DNA of 64,000 nucleotides from a bacterium. GTDB lineage: Bacteria; Armatimonadota; Zipacnadia; Zipacnadales; Zipacnadaceae. Of the stretch, positions 1-6,087 are shown in pieces. The notes below the pieces were generated by a model that ran no database searches, was not told the DNA's origin, and was given only the letters and a program-made list of their open reading frames with translations. The first letter of the stretch is position 1. Each line of letters begins with the position of its first letter. Location of the stretch: positions 68,993 through 132,992 of the forward strand of contig JAUVXR010000001.1 in the NCBI GenBank assembly GCA_030603495.1. The letters are read 5' to 3'. The position numbers and the translations under genes were made by a program.

Positions 1-1032
1 GTAGTAGCCTTCGCAGGTACCGATATCAAGTCGCTGGCCCCGCTGCCCTACAACCGGGAGATGTCGCCGGCGCCAGCACCACAGGCCCACGCTATCAGCG
101 GCGACATCCTGGGCCAGGAGGACTGCATCGGCCTGCTCATTGAGTACACCCCGGGCTTTACCTGCGGTATCGGCCTGTATACCTCAGAAGAGGCTCTGCA
201 CTTCCAGGAGCTATGGCCGGCCAACGCCACCCTGGACGCGTTCATTCCCCAGGGCGAGCTGTCCGGCGAAGGCACGCGCTTGAGTCCCTGCCGGTCCTTC
301 CGGCTGGGCGACAAGCGGATCTACTACTACTCATGGGGCGAATACCGCAACTTTGCCTGGTGTCGCTACAACGGGGAGACCTGGTACAGCCTGGCCGACG
401 ATGAAACTGACAGCTACCTGGAAACCTCGATCCTGGAAAGGCCCGAGGGCGGCTGGGGCGAGCTCTACTTCAATCTCGAGCTTAACGACGGGGATATCGA
501 GGTGGAGGTGCTCGACCCGCAAACCGAGCTGCCCGTGGCCGGCTACGGCCGGGACGACTGTGACACCGTGACCAGCGGCCTGGTACAGCCGGTGACGTGG
601 CAAAGCGCTGGTCTGGCCGAACTGACTGATGATTACCTGCGCTTGCGCCTTCACGTGACCCGGCCACAAGCCGAAGATGACTCTCCCCAGCTCTTTGCGT
701 GGGAGATTCAGTCCAAGATTATCCAGTACCCATCGACCTCCGAGCTACGGGTCGAAGGTGAAACCAACCCGGCCAATGTCGTTGATCCCACCCCGACCTT
801 CTCATGGACGTACCACCACACGGCCGGCAAGCAGCAGACGGCGTATCAGGTCATCGTGGCCAGTAGTATGGAGCTGCTGGAAAGTAACGTCGGGGATCTG
901 TGGGACAGCGGCGTGGTCCTAGGCAGCGAGACTAGCGCCACCTACTTGGGCGCAGCGCTTCAGGACCAGCAGACCTATTTCTGGAAGGTGCGCGTGCGCA
1001 GCTCTGAAGGAGTGTGGTCCGAACAATGGTAG
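1..1032 (+). CDS. Phage virion protein with C-terminal FN3-like domain (5' truncated)
   Basis: The frame is open from base 1, so the gene starts left of the window and 343 residues are visible. The first two thirds are rich in acidic and aromatic residues and look beta-rich, with no family I recognise. Roughly residues 245-343 form a fibronectin-III-like domain: a proline-rich entry, FSWTYHH, then AYQVIVASS, WDSGVV, and the strand pair TYFWKVRVRSSEG. This pattern is common in phage decoration proteins and carbohydrate-binding modules. The stop directly follows the domain. It lies just upstream of the head-tail adaptor, where a capsid or decoration protein is expected, and the next gene starts inside its last codons. 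The function as a surface or decoration protein is inferred from the domain and position. Confidence 0.6.
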   Translation, partial: VVAFAGTDIKSLAPLPYNREMSPAPAPQAHAISGDILGQEDCIGLLIEYTPGFTCGIGLYTSEEALHFQELWPANATLDAFIPQGELSGEGTRLSPCRSFRLGDKRIYYYSWGEYRNFAWCRYNGETWYSLADDETDSYLETSILERPEGGWGELYFNLELNDGDIEVEVLDPQTELPVAGYGRDDCDTVTSGLVQPVTWQSAGLAELTDDYLRLRLHVTRPQAEDDSPQLFAWEIQSKIIQYPSTSELRVEGETNPANVVDPTPTFSWTYHHTAGKQQTAYQVIVASSMELLESNVGDLWDSGVVLGSETSATYLGAALQDQQTYFWKVRVRSSEGVWSEQW

Positions 1033-1682
1033 CCTACGGTGTCTTTAGCACAGGAAGCATCAACTCATACTGCAGCGTCGCCCAAGTGCTGGCGCTGCTG
1101 GTGGGCTATGATCTCTCGCGCATCGGCGACAGCCCGGCCATCAACGACCGCATCGAGCAGTTGCTGGGCGGAACCCGCCAGGCCGTGGATACGCTGGCTG
1201 GTCACGACTTCGCTTGGCATGCCGATGAGCAGATAACCGTTGACGGCAGCGGCACTGCTCGATTGCCGCTGGCGCCGCTGGGCATAGTGCCCCTGAGTGC
1301 GGTGCAGCAGATCACGATATCCGGGCGCGAAGTGCCGGCCGACGACTACGTGGTCTACGGCCAAGTCGGCGAGATTCGGCTGCGGCCTTCGGCCAGCATC
1401 GGTAGCTATTTTCCCAGCGGCCTTCAGAACATCGAGCTGGTCGCAGACTGGGGCTACAGCCAGGTGCCGGGGGAAGTGAGTCTGGCCCAGGCCAAGCTCA
1501 CTGCGGCCCAGGTCCTGGCCGAAGCAGCCGGCGAGACCCGCCAGACCGCCTCGGTGCGCATCGGTGACTACGCCGTGCACTATGCTCGCGAGGGCAAGTA
1601 TGGCGGAGTAATCCAGCACTTCGCCGAGGAGGCTGCCGCAGCCCTGCGGCCCTATCGCGGTATGGATATGGCCGCGGTGTAG
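1026..1682 (+). CDS. Head-tail connector / adaptor protein (HK97 gp6-like)
   Basis: This 218-residue protein starts with a helical segment (SVAQVLALLVGYDLSRIG, then NDRIEQLLGGTRQAVDTL), continues with a beta core (LPLAPLGIVPLSAVQQITISG, then DYVVYGQVGEIRL) and ends in a helix-rich tail. That architecture is typical of adaptors that bind the portal ring and receive the tail. The ATG at 1026 is used here. A GTG at 1014 is in frame, but the GAAGGAG at 1006-1012 sits too close to it, while the spacing to 1026 is long, so the start is uncertain. It overlaps the preceding gene by seven bases, suggesting coupled translation. Assignment rests on fold pattern and gene order, not on a database match. 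Confidence 0.6.
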   Translation: MVAYGVFSTGSINSYCSVAQVLALLVGYDLSRIGDSPAINDRIEQLLGGTRQAVDTLAGHDFAWHADEQITVDGSGTARLPLAPLGIVPLSAVQQITISGREVPADDYVVYGQVGEIRLRPSASIGSYFPSGLQNIELVADWGYSQVPGEVSLAQAKLTAAQVLAEAAGETRQTASVRIGDYAVHYAREGKYGGVIQHFAEEAAAALRPYRGMDMAAV

Positions 1683-1715
1683 AATAGCAGCGGCGAGTGG
1701 CTATCATGAAACGGG

Positions 1716-1737
1716 GGGAGCGACATTCTTGTCGCGA
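1716..1737. repeat. Dispersed hairpin repeat, GCGACATTCCTGTCGC family, copy 1
   Basis: GGGAGCGACATTC followed by TTGTCGCGAC forms a small hairpin (GCGACA / TGTCGC). Related copies lie at 22882-22910, 26474-26503 and 28937-28961, the middle two in the opposite orientation. This copy sits in the gap between two phage genes. Confidence 0.6.
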
Positions 1738-1835
1738 CGACCCAGTGGATACTGAACGGCAGCACGGCAACGACTTACACGCACGAAGCCCGCGGCTACG
1801 CTGCGCCATATCCAGGGAGCTTTGGCTATGACTGA
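1725..1835 (+). pseudogene. Possible gene remnant in frame with the adaptor gene
   Basis: After the adaptor stop (TAG, 1680-1682) the same frame continues through a TGA at 1707-1709. It then reads 36 codons with strong G/C preference at third positions, beginning ILVATTQWILNGS and ending APYPGSFGYD before a TGA. No ATG, GTG or TTG opens it; only an ATT at 1725 is available, with a purine-rich GGGGGGAG just upstream. The dispersed repeat at 1716-1737 covers its beginning, so it may be the 3' part of a small gene, or of an extended adaptor, broken by the repeat. Chance coding-like composition in GC-rich DNA is the alternative. Confidence 0.25.
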
Positions 1836-2373
1836 TCTAAGCTTTCAAGAACTACTCAACCAAACCGCCAACCTGTCCCACCCCCAGATCGAAGTGGGCA
1901 ACGAGCTGCAGGTGGCCCACCCTGTCTACGAGCTGCTTGCGGCGGGCGTGGCCATCCGGCTGCGGCCGGTCACCGCTGGACTTGATCGCAGCCTGCTGGG
2001 GCGGTTCCCCCAGACTACGGCCGTGGCGTACCTCCTGCCCACCGATCTGGCCGCCAACGACCGGCTGGCTCAGGTCACCGTGGCAACTGCGCTCGCCGAG
2101 TCAGTACAGGCAGAAAGCAGCGAACTGACGGTCATCTCCAGCTTCGGCATCAGCGTGGGCAGCCGCCTGCACCTGCGGGGCGAGGCAAATTGGGAAGAGG
2201 TCATCGTCGCCCAGGTGGACGGCGAGACAGTACAGTTAGCCGGAGCGCTGAATAACAGCTTCGCCGCTAGCGACGCAGTGGAGGTAGTGATCAGCTATGC
2301 CGTGCTCGGCGTGCTGGATGAATCCGCCGCCAGCCACCACCTCAAGGTCGCCCTCAAACGGCAAGAGGTGTAA
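1828..2373 (+). CDS. Phage head-closure / neck-like protein with C-terminal beta domain
   Basis: The protein has 181 residues. The ATG at 1828 is preceded by AGGGAG (1814-1819) at good spacing; an upstream TTG at 1822 is less likely. The N-terminal part (AVAIRLRPVTAGLD, then AVAYLLPTDLAANDRLA) resembles small barrel head-closure proteins that follow adaptors. From about residue 100 a beta domain reads FGISVGSRLHLRG, EEVIVAQVDGETVQLAGAL, DAVEVVI. The next protein has the same kind of domain near its N-terminus (FSLGDQIRL, YEVVSLVGLTGVQL), so the two share a module. Its position between adaptor and tail tube supports a neck role. No clear family match was recognised. Confidence 0.5.
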   Translation: MTDLSFQELLNQTANLSHPQIEVGNELQVAHPVYELLAAGVAIRLRPVTAGLDRSLLGRFPQTTAVAYLLPTDLAANDRLAQVTVATALAESVQAESSELTVISSFGISVGSRLHLRGEANWEEVIVAQVDGETVQLAGALNNSFAASDAVEVVISYAVLGVLDESAASHHLKVALKRQEV

Positions 2374-2407
2374 GCAATCGCCCCCAGTGTCCGGCGTACT
2401 ATCCTCA

Positions 2408-2460
2408 GCAGGACAGGCCTCGCGTCCGTCCCCTTCGACAGGCGAGACGCCTGTCGTACC
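2408..2460. repeat. Composite two-hairpin repeat (GACAGGC...GCCTGTC family), copy 1
   Basis: AGGACAGGCCTCGCGTCCG is followed by CGACAGGCGAGACGCCTGTCG and TACC, giving one imperfect and one good palindrome. Related copies occur at 3253-3306, 6008-6049, 19756-19780, 24100-24124 and 26358-26412. It lies in the gap between two phage genes, just before the ribosome-binding site of the next one. Confidence 0.7.
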
Positions 2461-2488
2461 GCTGCTCCCTCAGGAGGCTAGTTGATAA

Positions 2489-3166
2489 ATGGACAATATG
2501 CTGCATTACAACGAAATTGCCCGCGCGCTGCGGCTACTATGCCAGAGCGCGGTGGCCCTCGCCGAGGACACCGACGGCACCGACCAGATTTCGGTGGGCA
2601 GCAACAAGCTCTTTTCGCTCGGCGACCAGATTAGACTGGCAGACGACGATACCCCGGCCGAGCAATACGAAGTGGTCAGCTTGGTGGGTTTGACCGGCGT
2701 GCAACTCGACGCGCAAGTCGCCGGGCAGTTCACGGTGGCTAAGAACGCGGTGATTCGCCTGGCGCAGCCGCTGCTGCCCGATCTTAAGTGGGTCGGGCAG
2801 GGCCGCCCGCTGGTCATGCCCCAGCCCCCGGATTTACAGTTTCCCGGCATCGTCGTCGAGCCTGCGGTGCTCGACCAGCCGATGTCCGAAGGAACGAACC
2901 GCAGCGTACGGCAGGACTATCATTACCGGATCTACTACCTGCTGCGGCCCGCCGGGGCGGTAGCCAGCGAGGTTCTACTAGAGGACGCCGGCAAGCTCTT
3001 TGACCTACTGATGCGCGATATCTACCTGGGGGGAAGCTGCTGGTACTCCCAGGTTGTGCGTGTGGATCCCGCCTCCCCCACCCAGCGCCACTTTGCCGAC
3101 CGCGGCATTGAGCTGAGCGTAGTGGAGATGGAACTGGTAGCGCGGCGGCTGGAGCCGATTGCGTAG
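2489..3166 (+). CDS. Phage minor structural / tail completion-like protein
   Basis: The protein has 225 residues. The ATG is preceded by AGGAGG (2472-2477) eleven bases upstream. The N-terminus is helical (NEIARALRLLCQSAVALAE), then comes the beta module shared with the preceding protein (about residues 33-90). The remainder is alpha/beta: YHYRIYYLLRPAG, then VLLEDAGKLFDLLMRDIYLGG and a beta end (GIELSVVEMELVARRLEP). This arrangement resembles small neck or tail-terminator proteins, which have a central sheet crossed by a helix and sit just before the tail tube gene. The terminator assignment is inference from position and shape. Confidence 0.45.
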   Translation: MDNMLHYNEIARALRLLCQSAVALAEDTDGTDQISVGSNKLFSLGDQIRLADDDTPAEQYEVVSLVGLTGVQLDAQVAGQFTVAKNAVIRLAQPLLPDLKWVGQGRPLVMPQPPDLQFPGIVVEPAVLDQPMSEGTNRSVRQDYHYRIYYLLRPAGAVASEVLLEDAGKLFDLLMRDIYLGGSCWYSQVVRVDPASPTQRHFADRGIELSVVEMELVARRLEPIA

Positions 3167-3186
3167 GACTGTGGCGAGCGGGTGGC

Positions 3187-3232
3187 GGCCTCGCCCTCAC
3201 CCCTCTCCCTGCAGAAGAGGGGACAAGGATCT
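3187..3232. repeat. CCTCACCCC-type dispersed repeat, copy 1
   Basis: GGCCTCGCCCTCACCCCTCT followed by a GCAGAAGAGGGG stretch resembles 21505-21543 (GCGGCCTCACCCCTGACCCC, then GCAGGAAAGAGG). The two copies share both arms, and similar pyrimidine-rich repeats are widespread in intergenic DNA of several phyla. Confidence 0.5.
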
Positions 3233-3252
3233 TCTGTCCACAGCAATGTTCG

Positions 3253-3306
3253 GTAGGACAGGCGTCCCGCCTGTCCCCTATCGACGAGCGAGACGCCCGT
3301 CGTACC
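3253..3306. repeat. Composite two-hairpin repeat, copy 2
   Basis: GTAGGACAGGCGTCCCGCCT leads into GTCCCC, then CGACGAGCGAGACGCCCGTCG and TACC. It is the best-preserved two-hairpin copy in the window and lies inside the phage cluster, between a neck-type gene and the tail tube gene. Confidence 0.7.
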
Positions 3307-3380
3307 GAAAGGCAACATTCTTCTGATCGAACAATCACCCTGCGGACACGAGCGTCCGCACTGATAAGGTGGTGTCCAAT

Positions 3381-4289
3381 ATGTCAGTTGCACTTTCACA
3401 CCAAGGCGCCTTCGGCTTCGCTCTGCAATCGGCCAAGGGCAACTACAGTCAGCCTGATACCTGGCTGCCCCTGATGCAAGCAGGCGGTCGCGGCCCGTCT
3501 GACACGATCGAGCTCAAGCACAACTACGTCCCGCTGGACCTGGCCGACGTCAATGAGTACCAGAGCAAGTATTTCTCGGCAGGACAGTGGGCCGAGGGCA
3601 GCTTGCGCTTCCCGCTCCTTCCGGGCGTGGTGGCCAACCTGTTCTCGTGGATTCAGGCCCGCGATAGCTACAACCAGGGCAAGTGGGCCTCGGCGCTGAT
3701 TGACTGCGTGCACGAGGTCAAGAAGCTTACTGACATGAAGGTGCGGCAGGCCACCTTTGACCTGATCAAGGGCGAGCCGGTGATCTGTACGCTGGAGGTC
3801 GCCGCCCTGAAGATGGAAGCCGGCTCCGTGCCCAGCCCCGACATGCCCACGGCGGCACCGTACATATTCCAGGAGGCCACTGTCGAGTTGGCCACCGGTG
3901 GCGGCGCACTGGCCGAGGACGCCAACTGTGAGAAGATCCGCATCGTCGTGGACGCCCTGGTCGAGGATGTTGACGAGGGGCTGCGCCTGGCGGCGACCGC
4001 CGAGCCGGTACAACTCTATAACCTAGCCGGCGTGCGCTGCTGGGGGGCATTCAGCCGTGACTTCGTGGACAACGACGTCTTCGCCGACTTCGCCACCGGC
4101 ACTGAGGCCGCGCTGACTATAACCCTCCAGCGCGGTGCTGCCACCGCCGAGTTGGAGTTGCCGCGCATTCTCTATCAGGCCGATGACCTGGGCCTGCCCG
4201 GCTCGAACCGCCAGCGCATTATTGAGAAGGTGGACTTCCTGGCGCTCGGCAGCACCGACGGGCAAACCCCGCCAATAACACTCACTTAG
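3381..4289 (+). CDS. Phage tail tube protein
   Basis: The protein has 302 residues. The ATG at 3381 follows AAGGTGG (3366-3372) at eight bases; the upstream in-frame GTGs at 3369 and 3372 lie within that site and are unlikely starts. It opens with GAFGFALQSAKGNYSQPDTW, a pattern typical of tube proteins that begin at the inner sheath of the tube. It continues with alternating strands such as EGSLRFPLLPGVVANLF and ICTLEVAALKMEAGSVPSPD, and a repeat-like second half. The gene directly precedes the frameshifting chaperone, as the major tail protein gene does in lambda-like phages. A strong hairpin follows the gene at 4383-4420. The call is based on fold pattern plus position. Confidence 0.65.
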   Translation: MSVALSHQGAFGFALQSAKGNYSQPDTWLPLMQAGGRGPSDTIELKHNYVPLDLADVNEYQSKYFSAGQWAEGSLRFPLLPGVVANLFSWIQARDSYNQGKWASALIDCVHEVKKLTDMKVRQATFDLIKGEPVICTLEVAALKMEAGSVPSPDMPTAAPYIFQEATVELATGGGALAEDANCEKIRIVVDALVEDVDEGLRLAATAEPVQLYNLAGVRCWGAFSRDFVDNDVFADFATGTEAALTITLQRGAATAELELPRILYQADDLGLPGSNRQRIIEKVDFLALGSTDGQTPPITLT

Positions 4290-4312
4290 ACGACATAACA
4301 CTGAAAAACGCC

Positions 4313-4374
4313 TTTGCGGGGAAACCCCTTTCTGAAGAAAGTGGCTTTCCCCGCACCCCTTCCGCAAAGACTTT
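4313..4374 (+). repeat. Palindromic element family A, subtype I, copy 1
   Basis: The element has a long hairpin, GCGGGGAAACCCCTTTCTG paired with AGAAAGTGGCTTTCCCCGC, followed by a tail CCCCTTCCGCAAAGACTTT. The same arrangement occurs at 14841, 19159, 23776, 24022 and 26205. All six copies have the tail to the right. Subtype I (this copy and 19159) differs from subtype II in loop and tail sequence. Confidence 0.8.
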
Positions 4375-4382
4375 TACCTGCC

Positions 4383-4420
4383 GGAAACAAGCCTGGCCAC
4401 AACATGCCAGGCTTGTTTCC
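4383..4420 (+). terminator. Strong hairpin after the tail tube gene
   Basis: GGAAACAAGCCTGGC is repeated as its exact reverse complement (GCCAGGCTTGTTTCC) after an eight-base loop, giving a perfect 15-bp stem. No U-run follows (GTAAGAAAGG). It may therefore act as an mRNA-stabilising or attenuating hairpin between the highly expressed tube gene and the chaperone gene rather than as a classical terminator. Confidence 0.5.
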
Positions 4421-4525
4421 GTAAGAAAGGGAGCACTAGTAGAGCCATCGCAGCCGGGCCCCTCTGGTATACCTACAGGTGCAAGACTGTGACGCTAAAC
4501 AGCCCGCCATCCATCGAGGAAGACT

Positions 4526-4987
4526 ATGAGCCACCGGAAGGAACTCCAGGCCTGGATAATCAGCGCGGCCGGGCCGGAATGCACCCGGCGCTTTGAAGCA
4601 CCTGTTGAGGTGCCCGGCTGGAGCCGTCCACCCTGGATTGAGGTGCGTCCGCTTACCCAGCGCGAGCGCCTTGAGCGCGAAAGCCTGGGCGTCTGCGACG
4701 AGTACTCCCTCGACGACGACGGCAGTATTAAGCGGGTTGTGCGACGCTATGACGCAGCAGCGATGGCCCGATACGACTACGAACACTGCCTGGTGGCATT
4801 CTGCCTGCCCCGGCGCAGTGCACAGGACGATCTGATCAAATGGCGCAAACCGGAGGAGCTCAGCGCCGAGGAGCTACTTGACCTGCTCCCGCCGGAGCTG
4901 GCCGAGTGGCTCGACGGGATCATTGACCAGGTCAACCTGCGCCGCCCAGAGGACCAGCAAACACTGGCAGCGGTAAAAAAAAGATAG
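4526..4987 (+). CDS. Tail assembly chaperone, short form (lambda gpG-like)
   Basis: This 153-residue acidic, helical protein starts MSHRKELQAWIISAAG at an ATG preceded by GAGGAAGACT. It contains a beta part (FEAPVEVPGW, WIEVRPLTQRERL), DYEHCLVAFCLPR, and an acidic helix (SAEELLDLLPPELAEWLDGI). It follows the tail tube gene directly. Tail chaperones at this place in siphophages bind the tape measure protein during tail assembly and are not in the finished virion. The last sense codons are GTA AAA AAA AGA before TAG, so the ribosome crosses a run of eight A (4975-4982). An overlapping -1 frame stays open for another 125 codons, giving a predicted long form (see the 4975-5358 entry). Confidence 0.65.
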   Translation: MSHRKELQAWIISAAGPECTRRFEAPVEVPGWSRPPWIEVRPLTQRERLERESLGVCDEYSLDDDGSIKRVVRRYDAAAMARYDYEHCLVAFCLPRRSAQDDLIKWRKPEELSAEELLDLLPPELAEWLDGIIDQVNLRRPEDQQTLAAVKKR

Positions 4988-5358
4988 CCAGTGCCGCGCG
5001 CAGGTTGGCCCAGGGACTGCCGGTGCCAATGGCCGATCTGGTCGTTGAAGAGACCGGAACGGCGGCGACCCCGGCTTTGCGCGAGGGCCGCGACTTTCAT
5101 AACCAGCGGGAATTCAAACGGCTGAGGCCGGCCTCCCGGGCTCAGCCAATGAGCGCTCCCTTTGTCGCCGAACTGGCCGCGGCAGTGCTAAGTGAACTGC
5201 GCATCTTCGAGCACACCGGCTGCCTGCCCGGTGGCACAAGTTGGTCAGAGCAGCCCGCCTGGCGCGGGGAACTGTGGCAAGCCTACTGGCAAGCGCAAAG
5301 AGACGCTGCTGAGTGGCTCGAACCGCATCACCCACGGGGAGATCAACGATATGACTGA
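4975..5358 (+). CDS. Chaperone T-domain reached by -1 frameshift (lambda gpGT-like extension)
   Basis: The -1 frame is open from the A run through KIASAARRLAQGLPVPMADL to QRYD. Slippage on A AAA AAA (4975-4981) would join 152 residues of the upstream protein to 125 residues of this frame, about 277 in all. That is close to the size of lambda gpGT. The only independent starts are weak: a TTG at 5005 and internal ATGs without a clear ribosome-binding site. This supports expression mainly by frameshift. The segment is basic and helical in its first half (EGRDFHNQREFKRLRPASRA), then AELAAAVLSELRIFEHTGCL. The next gene starts within its last codons. Confidence 0.65.
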   Translation, partial: KKKIASAARRLAQGLPVPMADLVVEETGTAATPALREGRDFHNQREFKRLRPASRAQPMSAPFVAELAAAVLSELRIFEHTGCLPGGTSWSEQPAWRGELWQAYWQAQRDAAEWLEPHHPRGDQRYD

Positions 5359-5920
5359 GGAGACCTCTCTTCTAAGTCGGCACATCGCCGGCCCATATGC
5401 CCGGGCATTTTCTGGGTCACCGTGGTGGTCACAGCGGACGCTGCCGGCACGGCAGCCGATGCCGGCCCCACTGCCCGGCAGGAGTAGTCCTCCTCCCCCC
5501 TCCTTCCTGGCGCCGGCCGCTCCCCAAGCTCACCGATCCCCTCCCGTCGGTAGCTTGAGCGGCCGGCCGCCAGGAAGGGACAGGCAATGCCCTGGTCTCG
5601 ACACAAAACTGCCGAGGGGACCCTCCGCGGCACGCCGATACAGCAGTCATCCGCCCACACCGTCGCCCCAACTCAGCCTCGGCAGGCAGCCGATACTGGT
5701 GAGACCACCCCTTGTGCAGGGCCAGGTCAGAGCAGTACAGCCCAGCACAGCAATAGCCGCGCCGGGAGACATCTGGCACGACTCGCTGCGAGTATCGCCG
5801 GCAGCGGGCGCGGGGGCAGCCGGCCATGTAATGCCACTTGCCGCCCGGCGCTCAGCGTCCGGCCAGTCCGACCTGCCCGAGGACACCGAATTGGACTGGG
5901 CTATCGAATCATCTCGCTAG
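5351..5920 (+). CDS. Proline-rich basic protein between tail chaperone and baseplate gene
   Basis: The protein has 189 residues. The ATG at 5351 overlaps the end of the chaperone -1 frame and follows GGGGAG (5336-5342) at eight bases, which supports it as a real gene. After a short N-terminal segment (MTEETSLLSRHIAGPYARAF) it is low-complexity: SSPPPPSFLAPAAPQ, SHPPTPSPQL and Ala/Arg-rich stretches. It ends acidic (SDLPEDTELDWAIESS). It has no heptad repeats and no membrane segment, so it does not resemble a tape measure protein although it sits in that position. No family was recognised. It could be a disordered linker, a relic of a larger deleted gene, or a scaffold-like factor. Confidence 0.5.
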   Translation: MTEETSLLSRHIAGPYARAFSGSPWWSQRTLPARQPMPAPLPGRSSPPPPSFLAPAAPQAHRSPPVGSLSGRPPGRDRQCPGLDTKLPRGPSAARRYSSHPPTPSPQLSLGRQPILVRPPLVQGQVRAVQPSTAIAAPGDIWHDSLRVSPAAGAGAAGHVMPLAARRSASGQSDLPEDTELDWAIESSR

Positions 5921-6007
5921 CCACAGCAATTGTCGCGCATACCGGGCCACACCGACTTGCATGCTGGGCGATACGACAGGCCTCCCTGGAGTGAGCTTGC
6001 CGAACCC

Positions 6008-6049
6008 TCGCCTGTCCTTCATACCGACAGGCAAGACGCCTGTCGTACC
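6008..6049. repeat. Composite two-hairpin repeat, copy 3
   Basis: GCCTGTCCTTCATACC is followed by GACAGGCAAGACGCCTGTC and GTACCA. The copy occupies most of the 167-base gap between the proline-rich gene and the large baseplate gene; nothing else is recognised in that gap. Confidence 0.65.
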
Positions 6050-6087
6050 AATCAAGGCAGCTTCTTTCGTGAAGGTGAGACCCAACA

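Noticed and set aside
3396-4013. Long minus-strand open frame antisense to the tail tube gene
   Set aside because: It is a shadow of the GC-rich tail tube frame, with no ribosome-binding site and no protein-like pattern; the tube frame has both.
4313-4374. Family A elements as ordinary transcription terminators
   Set aside because: Orientation is constant whatever the direction of the neighbouring genes, and the T-run lies inside the hairpin rather than after it.
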